64,000 nucleotides of DNA. It comes from Pisaster brevispinus (lineage: Eukaryota > Echinodermata > Asteroidea > Forcipulatida > Asteriidae). The notes under the pieces are model-generated. The model saw only the letters and a list, made by a program, of their open reading frames with translations. It made no database searches and was not told the DNA's origin. The translations under genes and the position numbers were made by a program. This document shows positions 38,416-50,785 of this stretch, piece by piece. The DNA is taken from positions 9,912,541-9,976,540 of the forward strand of contig JAMKCF010000022.1 of assembly GCA_023634235.1 (NCBI GenBank). Reading direction: 5' to 3'. Each line of letters begins with the position of its first letter. The first letter of the stretch is position 1.

Positions 38416-39766
38416 CTACAAAATGGTGACCTCAACGAAACTCACGGAAGAGAGAGCCCTTGAGACGGGCTTTCTAATGGTGTACAACTTGTGAAAATCC
38501 AGTATTATTCTGAGGGTGATTTGACCGTCCTTACTCTGTCTTTGTTTCTTTGACAGCTCTGTGCACAAAAATCCCATTAGGGATGCTTTTGAGGAGCGTT
38601 CGGAGTAGCCCCACCTGCTGGTCATTTCCGGTATGAAGCTTGCCCTCCGCGACCCTACAAGTTTGATTTTCGGAAGCAGGGATATCCAGGGCAGAGTCAG
38701 GTACAAATCTAGTCTCTCTAGCATTTCTAGTTCATGAGTTATTTCCAAGCCTAGCACAGAATTTATTTTGGACCTTTTTGTGCCGGCTTTTTCTCACTGG
38801 CGATGACGTAGGCATGTGATACAGTGGAGTTTCGGGCAGCCCTACTTCCAGGACGCTGGCCTCGCCTACAAAATGGTGACCTCAACGAAACTCACGGAAG
38901 TGAGAGCCCTTGAGACGGGCTTTCTAATGGTGTACAACTTGTGAAAATCCAGTATTATTCTGAGGGTGATTTGACCGTCCTTACTCTGTCTTTGTTTCTT
39001 TGACAGCTCTGTGCACAAAAATCCCATTAGGGATGCTTTTGAGGAGCGTTCGGAGTAGCCCCACCTGCTGGTCATTTCCGGTATGAAGCTTGCCCTCCGC
39101 GACCCTACAAGTTTGATTTTCGGAAGCAGGGATATCCAGGGCAGAGTCAGGTACAAATTTTGTCTCTCTAGCATTTCTAGTTCATGAGTTATTTCCAAGC
39201 CTAGCACAGAATTTATTTCGGACCTTTTTGTGCCGGCTTTTTCTCACTGGCGATGACGTAGGCATGTGATACAGTGGAGTTTCGGGCAGCCCTACTTCCA
39301 GGACGCTGGCCTCGCCTACAAAATGGTGACCTCAACGAAACTCACGGAAGAGAGAGCCCTTGAGACGGGCCTTCTAATGGTGTACAACTTGTGAAAATCC
39401 AGTATTATTCTGCGGGGTGATTTGACCGTCCTTACTCTGTCTTTGTTTCTTTGACAGCTCTGTGCACAAAAATCCCATTAGGGATGCTTTTGAGGAGCGT
39501 TCGGAGTAGCCCCACCTGCTGGTCATTTCCGGTATGAAGCTTGCCCTCCGCGACCCTACAAGTTTGATTTTCGGAAGCAGGGATATCCAGGGCAGAGTCA
39601 GGTACAAATTTTGTCTCTCTAGCATTTTTAGTTCATGAGTTATTTCCAAGCCTAGCACATAATTTATTTCGGACCTTTTTGTGCCGGCTTTTTCTCACTG
39701 GCGATGACGTAGGCATGTGATACAGTGGAGTTTCGGGCAGCCCTACTTCCAGGACGCTGGCCTCGC
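38416..39766 (+). repeat. 3-monomer repeat with +1 unit, copy 1 (1,351 bp)
   Basis: Three units: aatctagtct with ttttgg; ggaagtgag (about 38,901); then a unit with ggccttc and an extra base in tgcggggtga (39,411-39,420). The set recurs at 39,767 and 42,020. Private here: gcatttttag (about 39,624) and acataattt (39,658). Confidence 0.88.
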
Positions 39767-41117
39767 CTACAAAATGGTGACCTCAACGAAACTCACGGAA
39801 GAGAGAGCCCTTGAGACGGGCTTTCTAATGGTGTACAACTTGTGAAAATCCAGTATTATTCTGAGGGTGATTTGACCGTCCTTACTCTGTCTTTGTTTCT
39901 TTGACAGCTCTGTGCACAAAAATCCCATTAGGGATGCTTTTGAGGAGCGTTCGGAGTAGCCCCACCTGCTGGTCATTTCCGGTATGAAGCTTGCCCTCCG
40001 CGACCCTACAAGTTTGATTTTCGGAAGCAGGGATATCCAGGGCAGAGTCAGGTACAAATCTAGTCTCTCTAGCATTTCTAGTTCATGAGTTATTTCCAAG
40101 CCTAGCACAGAATTTATTTTGGACCTTTTTGTGCCGGCTTTTTCTCACTGGCGATGACGTAGGCATGTGATACAGTGGAGTTTCGGGCAGCCCTACTTCC
40201 AGGACGCTGGCCTCGCCTACAAAATGGTGACCTCAACGAAACTCACGGAAGTGAGAGCCCTTGAGACGGGCTTTCTAATGGTGTACAACTTGTGAAAATC
40301 CAGTATTATTCTGAGGGTGATTTGACCGTCCTTACTCTGTCTTTGTTTCTTTGACAGCTCTGTGCACAAAAATCCCATTAGGGATGCTTTTGAGGAGCGT
40401 TCGGAGTAGCCCCACCTGCTGGTCATTTCCGGTATGAAGCTTGCCCTCCGCGACCCTACAAGTTTGATTTTCGGAAGCAGGCATATCCAGGGCAGAGTCA
40501 GGTACAAATTTTGTCTCTCTAGCATTTCTAGTTCATGAGTTATTTCCAAGCCTAGCACAGAATTTATTTCGGACCTTTTTGTGCCGGCTTTTTCTCACTG
40601 GCGATGACGTAGGCATGTGATACAGTGGAGTTTCGGGCAGCCCTACTTCCAGGACGCTGGCCTCGCCTACAAAATGGTGACCTCAACGAAACTCACGGAA
40701 GAGAGAGCCCTTGAGACGGGCCTTCTAATGGTGTACAACTTGTGAAAATCCAGTATTATTCTGCGGGGTGATTTGACCGTCCTTACTCTGTCTTTGTTTC
40801 TTTGACAGCTCTGTGCACAAAAATCCCATTAGGGATGCTTTTGAGGAGCGTTCGGAGTAGCCCCACCTGCTGGTCATTTCCGGTATGAAGCTTGCCCTCC
40901 GCGACCCTACAAGTTTGATTTTCGGAAGCAGGGATATCCAGGGCAGAGTCAGGTACAAATTTTGTCTCTCTAGCATTTCTAGTTCATGAGTTATTTCCAA
41001 GCCTAGCACAGAATTTATTTCGGACCTTTTTGTGCCGGCTTTTTCTCACTGGCGATGACGTAGGCATGTGATACAGTGGAGTTTCGGGCAGCCCTACTTC
41101 CAGGACGCTGGCCTCGC
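39767..41117 (+). repeat. 3-monomer repeat with +1 unit, copy 2 (1,351 bp)
   Basis: Same three-unit order, with the 1 bp insertion at about 40,763. The middle unit differs from copy 1 by gcatatcc (about 40,481), a difference shared with copy 3. Confidence 0.88.
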
Positions 41118-41567
41118 CTACAAAATGGTGACCTCAACGAAACTCACGGAAGAGAGAGCCCTTGAGACGGGCTTTCTAATGGTGTACAACTTGTGAAAAT
41201 CCAGTATTATTCTGAGGGTGATTTGACCGTCCTTACTCTGTCTTTGTTTCTTTAACAGCTCTGTGCACAAAAATCCCATTAGGGATGCTTTTGAGGAGCG
41301 TTCGGAGTAGCCCCACCTGCTGGTCATTTCCGGTATGAAGCTTGCCCTCCGCGACCCTACAAGTTTGATTTTCGGAAGCAGGCATATCCAGGGCAGAGTC
41401 AGGTACAAATTTTGTCTCTCTAGCATTTCTAGTTCATGAGTTATTTCCAAGCCTAGCACAGAATTTATTTCGGACCTTTTTGTGCCCGCTTTTTCTCACT
41501 GGCGATGACGTAGGCATGTGATACAGTGGAGTTTCGGGCAGCCCTACTTCCAGGACGCTGGCCTCGC

Positions 41568-42019
41568 CTACAAAATGGTGACCTCAACGAAACTCACGGA
41601 AGAGAGAGCCCTTGAGAAGTGGGCTTTCTAATGGTGTACAACTTGTGAAAATCCAGTATTATTCTGAGGGTGATTTGACCGTCCTTACTCTGTCTTTGTT
41701 TCTTTGACAGCTCTGTGCACAAAAATCCCATTAGGGATGCTTTTGTGGAGCGTTCGGAGTAGCCCCACCTGCTGGTCATTTCCGGTATGAAGCTTGCCCT
41801 CCGCGACCCTACAAGTTTGATTTTCGGAAGCAGGGATATCCAGGGCAGAGTCAGGTACAAATTTTGTCTCTGTAGCATTTCTAGTTCATGAGTTATTTCC
41901 AAGCCTAGCACAGAATTTATTTTGGACCTTTTTGTGCCGGCTTTTTCTCACTGGCGATGACGTAGGCATGTGATACAGTGGAGTTTCGGGCAGCCCTACT
42001 TCCAGGACGCTGGCCTCGC
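41568..42019 (+). repeat. Variant monomer with +2 bp (452 bp)
   Basis: Consensus gagacgggctt reads gagaagtgggctt (about 41,615-41,625), a net gain of 2 bp and the longest monomer in the window. It also carries private ttttgtggagc (about 41,746) and ctctgtagc (about 41,870). It lies between the second and third copies of the +1 trimer. Confidence 0.85.
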
Positions 42020-43370
42020 CTACAAAATGGTGACCTCAACGAAACTCACGGAAGAGAGAGCCCTTGAGACGGGCTTTCTAATGGTGTACAACTTGTGAAA
42101 ATCCAGTATTATTCTGAGGGTGATTTGACCGTCCTTACTCTGTCTTTGTTTCTTTGACAGCTCTGTGCACAAAAATCCCATTAGGGATGCTTTTGAGGAG
42201 CGTTCGGAGTAGCCCCACCTGCTGGTCATTTCCGGTATGAAGCTTGCCCTCCGCGACCCTACAAGTTTGATTTTCGGAAGCAGGGATATCCAGGGCAGAG
42301 TCAGGTACAAATCTAGTCTCTCTAGCATTTCTAGTTCATGAGTTATTTCCAAGCCTAGCACAGAATTTATTTTGGACCTTTTTGTGCCGGCTTTTTCTCA
42401 CTGGCGATGACGTAGGCATGTGATACAGTGGAGTTTCGGGCAGCCCTACTTCCAGGACGCTGGCCTCGCCTACAAAATGGTGACCTCAACGAAACTCACG
42501 GAAGTGAGAGCCCTTGAGACGGGCTTTCTAATGGTGTACAACTTGTGAAAATCCAGTATTATTCTGAGGGTGATTTGACCGTCCTTACTCTGTCTTTGTT
42601 TCTTTGACAGCTCTGTGCACAAAAATCCCATTAGGGATGCTTTTGAGGAGCGTTCGGAGTAGCCCCACCTGCTGGTCATTTCCGGTATGAAGCTTGCCCT
42701 CCGCGACCCTACAAGTTTGATTTTCGGAAGCAGGCATATCCAGGGCAGAGTCAGGTACAAATTTTGTCTCTCTAGCATTTCTAGTTCATGAGTTATTTCC
42801 AAGCCTAGCACAGAATTTATTTCGGACCTTTTTGTGCCGGCTTTTTCTCACTGGCGATGACGTAGGCATGTGATACAGTGGAGTTTCGGGCAGCCCTACT
42901 TCCAGGACGCTGGCCTCGCCTACAAAATGGTGACCTCAACGAAACTCACGGAAGAGAGAGCCCTTGAGACGGGCCTTCTAATGGTGTACAACTTGTGAAA
43001 ATCCAGTATTATTCTGCGGGGTGATTTGACCGTCCTTACTCTGTCTTTGTTTCTTTGACAGCTCTGTGCACAAAGATCCCATTAGGGATGCTTTTGAGGA
43101 GCGTTCGGAGTAGCCCCACCTGCTGGTCTTTTCCGGTATGAAGCTTGCCCTCCGCGACCCTACAAGTTTGATTTTCGGAAGCAGGGATATCCAGGGCAGA
43201 GTCAGGTACAAATTTTGTCTCTCTAGCATTTCTAGTTCATGAGTTATTTCCAAGCCTAGCACAGAATTTATTTCGGACCTTTTTGTGCCGGCTTTTTCTC
43301 ACTGGCGATGACGTAGGCATGTGATACAGTGGAGTTTCGGGCAGCCCTACTTCCAGGACGCTGGCCTCGC
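42020..43370 (+). repeat. 3-monomer repeat with +1 unit, copy 3 (1,351 bp)
   Basis: Third occurrence of the aatctagtct / ggaagtgag / tgcggggtg order, after two intervening units. The insertion is at about 43,016. The last unit adds caaagatccc (about 43,075) and ggtcttttcc (about 43,129), private to this copy. Confidence 0.88.
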
Positions 43371-46300
43371 CTACAAAATGGTGACCTCAACGAAACTCAC
43401 GGAAGAGAGAGCCCTTGAGACGGGCTTTCTAATGGTGTACAACTTGTGAAAATCCAGTATTATTCTGAGGGTGATTTGACCGTCCTTACTCTGTCTTTGT
43501 TTCTTTGACAGCTCTGTGCACAAAAATCCCATTAGGGATGCTTTTGAGGAGCGTTCGGAGTAGCCCCACCTGCTGGTCATTTCCGGTATGAAGCTTGCCC
43601 TCCGCGACCCTACAAGTTTGATTTTCGGAAGCAGGGATATCCAGGGCAGAGTCAGGTACAAATTTTGTCTCTCTAGCATTTCTAGTTCATGAGTTATTTC
43701 CAAGCCTAGCACAGAATTTATTTCGGACCTTTTTGTGCCGGCTTTTTCTCACTGGCGATGACGTAGGCATGTGATACAGTGGAGTTTCGGGCAGCCCTAC
43801 TTCCAGGACGCTGGCCTCGCCTACAAAATGGTGACCTCAACGAAACTCACGGAAGAGAGAGCCCTTGAGACGGGCTTTCTAATGGTGTACAACTTGTGAA
43901 AATCCAGTATTATTCTGAGGGTGATTTGACCGTCCTTACTCTGTCTTTGTTTCTTTGACAGCTCTGTGCACAAAAATCCCATTAGGGATGCTTTTGAGGA
44001 GCGTTCGGAGTAGCCCCACCTGCTGGTCATTTCCGGTATAAAGCTTGCCCTCCGCGACCCTACAAGTTTGATCTTCGGAAGCAGGGATATCCAGGGCAGA
44101 GTCAGGTACAAATTTTGTCTCTCTAGCATTTCTAGTTCATGAGTTATTTCCAAGCCTAGCACAGAATTTATTTCGGACCTTTTTGTGCCGGCTTTTTCTC
44201 ACTGGCGATGACGTAGGCATGTGATACAGTGGAGTTTCGGGCAGCCCTACTTCCAGGACGCTGGCCTCGCCTACAAAATGGTGACCTCAACGAAACTCAC
44301 GGAAGAGAGAGCCCTTGAGACGGGCTTTCTAATGGTGTACAACTTGTGAAAATCCAGTATTATTCTGAGGGTGATTTGACCGTCCTTACTCTGTCTTTGT
44401 TTCTTTGACAGCTCTGTGCACAAAAATACCATTAGGGATGCTTTTGAGGAGCGTTCGGAGTAGCCCCACCTGCTGGTCATTTGCGGTATGAAGCTTGCCC
44501 TCCGCGACCCTACAAGTTTGATTTTCGGAAGCAGGGATATCCAGGGCAGAGTCAGGTACAAATTTTGTCTCTCTAGCATTTCTAGTTCATGAGTTATTTC
44601 CAAGCCTAGCACAGAATTTATTTCGGACCTTTTTGTGCCGGCTTTTTCTCACTGGCGATGACGTAGGCATGTGATACAGTGGAGTTTCGGGCAGCCCTAC
44701 TTCCAGGACGCTGGCCTCGCCTACAAAATGGTGACCTCAACGAAACTCACGGAAGAGAGAGCCCTTGAGACGGGCTTTCTAATGGTGTACAACTTGTGAA
44801 AATCCAGTATTATTCTGAGGGTGATTTGACCGTCCTTACTCTGTCTTTGTTTCTTTGACAGCTCTGTGCACAAAAATCCCATTAGGGATGCTTTTGAGGA
44901 GCGTTCGGAGTAGCCCCACCTGCTGGTCATTTCCGGTATAAAGCTTGCCCTCCGCGACCCTACAAGTTTGATCTTCGGAAGCAGGGATATCCAGGGCAGA
45001 GTCAGGTACAAATTTTGTCTCTCTAGCATTTCTAGTTCATGAGTTATTTCCAAGCCTAGCACAGAATTTATTTCGGACCTTTTTGTGCCGGCTTTTTCTC
45101 ACTGGCGATGACGTAGGCATGTGATACAGTGGAGTTTCGGGCAGCCCTACTTCCAGGACGCTGGCCTCGCCTACAAAATGGTGACCTCAACGAAACTCAC
45201 GGAAGAGAGAGCCCTTGAGACGGGCTTTCTAATGGTGTACAACTTGTGAAAATCCAGTATTATTCTGAGGGTGATTTGACCGTCCTTACTCTGTCTTTGT
45301 TTCTTTGACAGCTCTGTGCACAAAAATCCCATTAGGGATGCTTTTGAGGAGCGTTCGGAGTAGCCCCACCTGCTGGTCATTTCCGGTATGAAGCTTGCCC
45401 TCCGCGACCCTACAAGTTTGATTTTCGGAAGCAGGGATATCCAGGGCAGAGTCAGGTACAAATTTTGTCTCTCTAGCATTTCTAGTTCATGAGTTATTTC
45501 CAAGCCTAGCACAGAATTTATTTCGGACCTTTTTGTGCCGGCTTTTTCTCACTGGCGATGACGTAGGCATGTGATACAGTGGAGTTTCGGGCAACCCTAC
45601 TTCCAGGACGCTGGCCTCGCCTACAAAATGGTGACCTCAACGAAACTCACGGAAGAGAGAGCCCTTGAGACGGGCTTTCTAATGGTGTACAACTTGTGAA
45701 AATCCAGTATTATTCTGAGGGTGATTTGACCGTCCTTACTCTGTCTTTGTTTCTTTGAAAGCTCTGTGCACAAAAATCCCATTAGGGATGCTTTTGAGGA
45801 GCGTTCGGAGTAGCCCCACCTGCTGGTCATTTCCGGTATGAAGCTTGCCCTCCGCGACCCTACAAGTTTGATTTTCGGAAGCAGGGATATCCAGGGCAGA
45901 GTCAGGTACAAATTTTGTCTCTCTAGCATTTCTAGTTCATGAGTTATTTCCAAGCCTAGCACAGAATTTATTTCGGACCTTTTTGTGCCGGCTTTTTCTC
46001 ACTGGCGATGACGTAGGCATGTGATACAGTGGAGTTTCGGGCAGCCCTACTTCCAGGACGCTGGCCTCGCCTACAAAATGGTGACCTCAACGAAACTCAC
46101 GGAAGAGAGAGCCCTTGAGACGGGCTTTCTAATGGTGTACAACTTGTGAAAATCCAGTATTATTCTGAGGGTGATTTGACCGTCCTTACTCTGTCTTTGT
46201 TTCTTTAACAGCTCTGTGCACAAAAATCCCATTAGGGATGCTTTTGAGGAGCGTTCGGAGTAGCCCCACCTGCTGGTCATTTCCGGTATGAAGCTTGCCC

Positions 46301-49300
46301 TCCGCGACCCTACAAGTTTGATTTTCGGAAGCAGGGATATCCAGGGCAGAGTCAGGTACAAATTTTGTCTCTCTAGCATTTCTAGTTCATGAGATATTTC
46401 CAAGCCTAGCACAGAATTTATTTCGGACCTTTTTGTGCCGGCTTTTTCTCACTGGCGATGACGTAGGCATGTGATACAGTGGAGTTTCGGGCAGCCCTAC
46501 TTCCAGGACGCTGGCCTCGCCTACAAAATGGTGACCTCAACGAAACTCACGGAAGAGAGAGCCCTTGAGACGTGCTTTCTAATGGTGTAAAATTTGTGAA
46601 AATCCAGTATTATTCTGAGGATGATTTGACCGTCCTTACTCTGTCTTTGTTTCTTTGACAGCTCTGTGCACAAACATCCCATTAGGGATGCTTTTGAGGA
46701 GCGTTCGGAGTAGCCCCACCTGCTGGTCATTTCCGGTATGAAGCTTGCCCTCCGCGACCCTACAAGTTTGATTTTCGGAAGCAGGGATATCCAGGGCAGA
46801 GTCAGGTACAAATTTTGTCTCTCTAGCATTTCTAGTTCATGAGTTATTTCCAAGCCTAGCACAGAATTTATTTCGGACCTTTTTGTGCCGGCTTTTTCTC
46901 ACTGGCGATGACGTAGGCATGTGATACAGTGGAGTTTCGGGCAGCCCTACTTCCAGGACGCTGGCCTCGCCTACAAAATGGTGACCTCAACGAAACTCAC
47001 GGAAGAGAGAGCCCTTGAGACGGGCTTTCTAATGGTGTACAACTTGTGAAAATCCAGTATTATTCTGAGGGTGATTTGACCGTCCTTACTCTGTCTTTGT
47101 TTCTTTGACAGCTCTGTGCACAAAAATCCCATTAGGGATGCTTTTGAGGAGCGTTTGGAGTAGCCCCACCTGCTGGTCATTTCCGGTATGAAGCTTGCCC
47201 TCCGCGACCCTACAAGTTTGATTTTCGGAGCAGGGATATCCAGGGCAGAGTCAGGTACAAATTTTGTCTCTCTAGCATTTTTAGTTCATGAGTTATTTCC
47301 AAGCCTAGCACATAATTTATTTCGGACCTTTTTGTGCCGGCTTTTTCTCACTGGCGATGACGTAGGCATGTGATACAGTGGAGTTTCGGGCAGCCCTACT
47401 TCCAGGACGCTGGCCTCGCCTACAAAATGGTGACCTCAACGAAACTCACGGAAGAGAGAGCCCTTGAGACGGGCTTTCTAATGGTGTACAACTTGTGAAA
47501 ATCCAGTATTATTCTGAGGGTGATTTGACCGTCCTTACTCTGTCTTTGTTTCTTTGACAGCTCTGTGCACAAAAATCCCATTAGGGATGCTTTTGAGGAG
47601 CGTTCGGAGTAGCCCCACCTGCTGGTCATTTCCGGTATGATGCTTGCCCTCCGCGACCCTACAAGTTTGATTTTCGGAAGCAGGGATATCCAGGGCAGAG
47701 TCAGGTACAAATTTTGTCTCTCTAGCATTTCTAGTTCATGAGTTATTTCCAAGCCTAGCACAGAATTTATTTCGGACCTTTTTGTGCCGGCTTTTTCTCA
47801 CTGGCGATGACGTAGGCATGTGATACAGTGGAGTTTCGGGCAGCCCTACTTCCAGGACGCTGGCCTCGCCTACAAAATGGTGACCTCAACGAAACTCACG
47901 GAAGAGAGAGCCCTTGAGACGGGCTTTCTAATGGTGTACAACTTGTGAAAATCCAGTATTATTCTGAGGGTGATTTGACCGTCCTTACTCTGTCTTTGTT
48001 TCTTTGACAGCTCTGTGCACAAAAATCCCATTAGGGATGCTTTTGAGGAGCGTTCGGAGTAGCCCCACCTGCTGGTCATTTCCGGTATAAAGCTTGCCCT
48101 CCGCGACCCTACAAGTTTGATCTTCGGAAGCAGGGATATCCAGGGCAGAGTCAGGTACAAATTTTGTCTCTCTAGCATTTCTAGTTCATGAGTTATTTCC
48201 AAGCCTAGCACAGAATTTATTTCGGACCTTTTTGTGCCGGCTTTTTCTCACTGGCGATGACGTAGGCATGTGATACAGTGGAGTTTCGGGCAGCCCTACT
48301 TCCAGGACGCTGGCCTCGCCTACAAAATGGTGACCTCAACGAAACTCACGGAAGAGAGAGCCCTTGAGACGGGCTTTCTAATGGTGTACAACTTGTGAAA
48401 ATCCAGTATTATTCTGAGGGTGATTTGACCGTCCTTACTCTGTCTTTGTTTCTTTGACAGCTCTGTGCACAAAAATCCCATTAGGGATGCTTTTGAGGAG
48501 CGTTCGGAGTAGCCCCACCTGCTGGTCATTTCCGGTATGAAGCTTGCCCTCCGCGACCCTACAAGTTTGATTTTCGGAAGCAGGGATATCCAGGGCAGAG
48601 TCAGGTACAAATTTTGTCTCTCTAGCATTTCTAGTTCATGAGTTATTTCCAAGCCTAGCACAGAATTTATTTCGGACCTTTTTGTGCCGGCTTTTTCTCA
48701 CTGGCGATGACGTAGGCATGTGATACAGTGGAGTTTCGGGCAGCCCTACTTCCAGGACGCTGGCCTCACCTACAAAATGGTGACCTCAACGAAACTCACG
48801 GAAGAGAGAGCCCTTGAGACGGGCTTTCTAATGGTGTACAACTTGTGAAAATCCAGTATTATTCTGAGGGTGATTTGACCGTCCTTACTCTGTCTTTGTT
48901 TCTTTGACAGCTCTGTGCACAAAAATCCCATTAGGGATGCTTTTGAGGAGCGTTCGGAGTAGCCCCACCTGCTGGTCATTTCCGGTATGAAGCTTGCCCT
49001 CCGCGACCCTACAAGTTTGATTTTCGGAAGCAGGGATATCCAGGGCAGAGTCAGGTACAAATTTTGTCTCTCTAGCGTTTCTAGTTCATGAGTTATTTCC
49101 AAGCCTAGCACAGAATTTATTTCGGACCTTTTTGTGCCGGCTTTTTCTCACAGGCGATGACGTAGGCATGTGATACAGTGGAGTTTCGGGCAGCCCTACT
49201 TCCAGGACGCTGGCCTCGCCTACAAAATGGTGACCTCAACGAAACTCACGGAAGAGAGAGCCCTTGAGACGGGCTTTCTAATGGTGTACAACTTGTGAAA

Positions 49301-50700
49301 ATCCAGTATTATTCTGAGGGTGATTTGACCGTCCTTACTCTGTCTTTGTTTCTTTGACAGCTCTGTGCACAAAAATCCCATTAGGGATGCTTTTGAGGAG
49401 CGTTCGGAGTAGCCCCACCTGCTGGTCATTTCCGGTATGAAGCTTGCCCTCCGCGACCCTACAAGTTTGATTTTCGGAAGCAGGGATATCCAGGGCAGAG
49501 TCAGGTACAAATTTTGTCTCTCTAGCATTTCTAGTTCATGAGTTATTTCCAAGCCTAGCACAGAATTTATTTCGGACCTTTTTGTGCCGGCTTTTTCTCA
49601 CTGGCGATGACGTAGGCATGTGATACAGTGGAGTTTCGGGCAGCCCTACTTCCAGGACGCTGGCCTCGCCTACAAAATGGTGACCTCAACGAAACTCACG
49701 GAAGAGAGAGCCCTTGAGACGGGCTTTCTAATGGTGTACAACTTGTGAAAATCCAGTATTATTCTGAGGGTGATTTGACCGTCCTTACTCTGTCTTTGTT
49801 TCTTTGACAGCTCTGTGCACAAAAATCCCATTAGGGATGCTTTTGAGGAGCGTTCGGAGTAGCCCCACCTGCTGGTCATTTCCGGTATGAAGCTTGCCCT
49901 CCGCGACCCTACAAGTTTGATTTTCGGAAGCAGGGATATCCAGGGCAGAGTCAGGTACAAATTTTGTCTCTCTAGCATTTCTAGTTCATGAGTTATTTCC
50001 AAGCCTAGCACAGAATTTATTTCGGACTTTTTTGTGCCCGCTTTTTCTCACTGGCGATGACGTAGGCATGTGATACAGTGGAGTTTCGGGCAGCCCTACT
50101 TCCAGGACGCTGGCCTCGCCTACAAAATGGTGACCTCAACGAAACTCACGGAAGAGAGAGCCCTTGAGACGGGCTTTCTAATGGTGTACAACTTGTGAAA
50201 ATCCAGTATTATTCTGAGGGTGATTTGACCGTCCTTACTCTGTCTTTGTTTCTTTGACAGCTCTGTGCACAAAAATCCCATTAGGGATGCTTTTGAGGAG
50301 CGTTCGGAGTAGCCCCACCTGCTGGTCATTTCCGGTATGAAGCTTGCCCTCCGCGACCCTACAAGTTTGATTTTCGGAAGCAGGGATATCCAGGGCAGAG
50401 TCAGGTACAAATTTTGTCTCTCTAGCATTTCTAGTTCATGAGTTATTTCCAAGCCTAGCACAGAATTTATTTCGGACCTTTTTGTGCCGGCTTTTTCTCA
50501 CTGGCGATGACGTAGGCATGTGATACAGTGGAGTTTCGGGCAGCCCTACTTCCAGGACGCTGGCCTCGCCTACAAAATGGTGACCTCAACGAAACTCAAG
50601 GAAGAGAGAGCCCTTGAGACGGGCTTTCTAATGGTGTACAACTTGTGAAAATCCAGTATTATTCTGAGGGTGATTTGACCGTCCTTACTCTGTCTTTGTT
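43371..50700 (+). repeat. Domain IV: near-consensus units with scattered private changes
   Basis: Most units match the commonest type. Repeated markers are few: gtataaagctt with gatcttcgg in the units at 43,821, 44,721 and 47,870. Single-unit changes include gagatatttc (46,394), gtatgatgctt (47,641, HindIII lost), cctcacc (about 48,768), tagcgttt (49,077) and acaggcg (about 49,151). Confidence 0.7.
46521..46970 (+). repeat. Outlier monomer with a Domain II marker
   Basis: This is the only unit after 25.5 kb seen with caaacatccc and aatttg, markers of Domain II and of the first unit of the window. It also has three private changes: gacgtgctt, gtgtaaaat and gaggatgat (46,571-46,625). It is surrounded by ordinary units, so a local conversion from a Domain II-type donor or an older relic is plausible. 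Confidence 0.75.
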
Positions 50701-50785
50701 TCTTTGACAGCTCTGTGCACAAAAATCCCATTAGGGATGCTTTTGAGGAGCGTTCGGAGTAGCCCCACCTGCTGGTCATTTCCGG

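Larger units (their letters stand above)
25524..43370 (+). repeat. Domain III: 8-mer and 3-mer repeat patchwork
   Basis: Recurring types here are gcatatcc (EcoRV site lost), aatctagtct usually followed about 60 bp later by tttattttgg, ataccataa, and ccaacctg. They occur in repeated orders with 8-unit and 3-unit spacing. All units keep plus orientation. Confidence 0.8.

Noticed and set aside
47188..47373. Plus-strand open frame of 61 codons, also at 57,988-58,173 and 60,237-60,422
   Set aside because: Each exists only because a 1 bp deletion in that monomer shifts the frame past a stop; the same sequence is closed in intact monomers. No coding signal.
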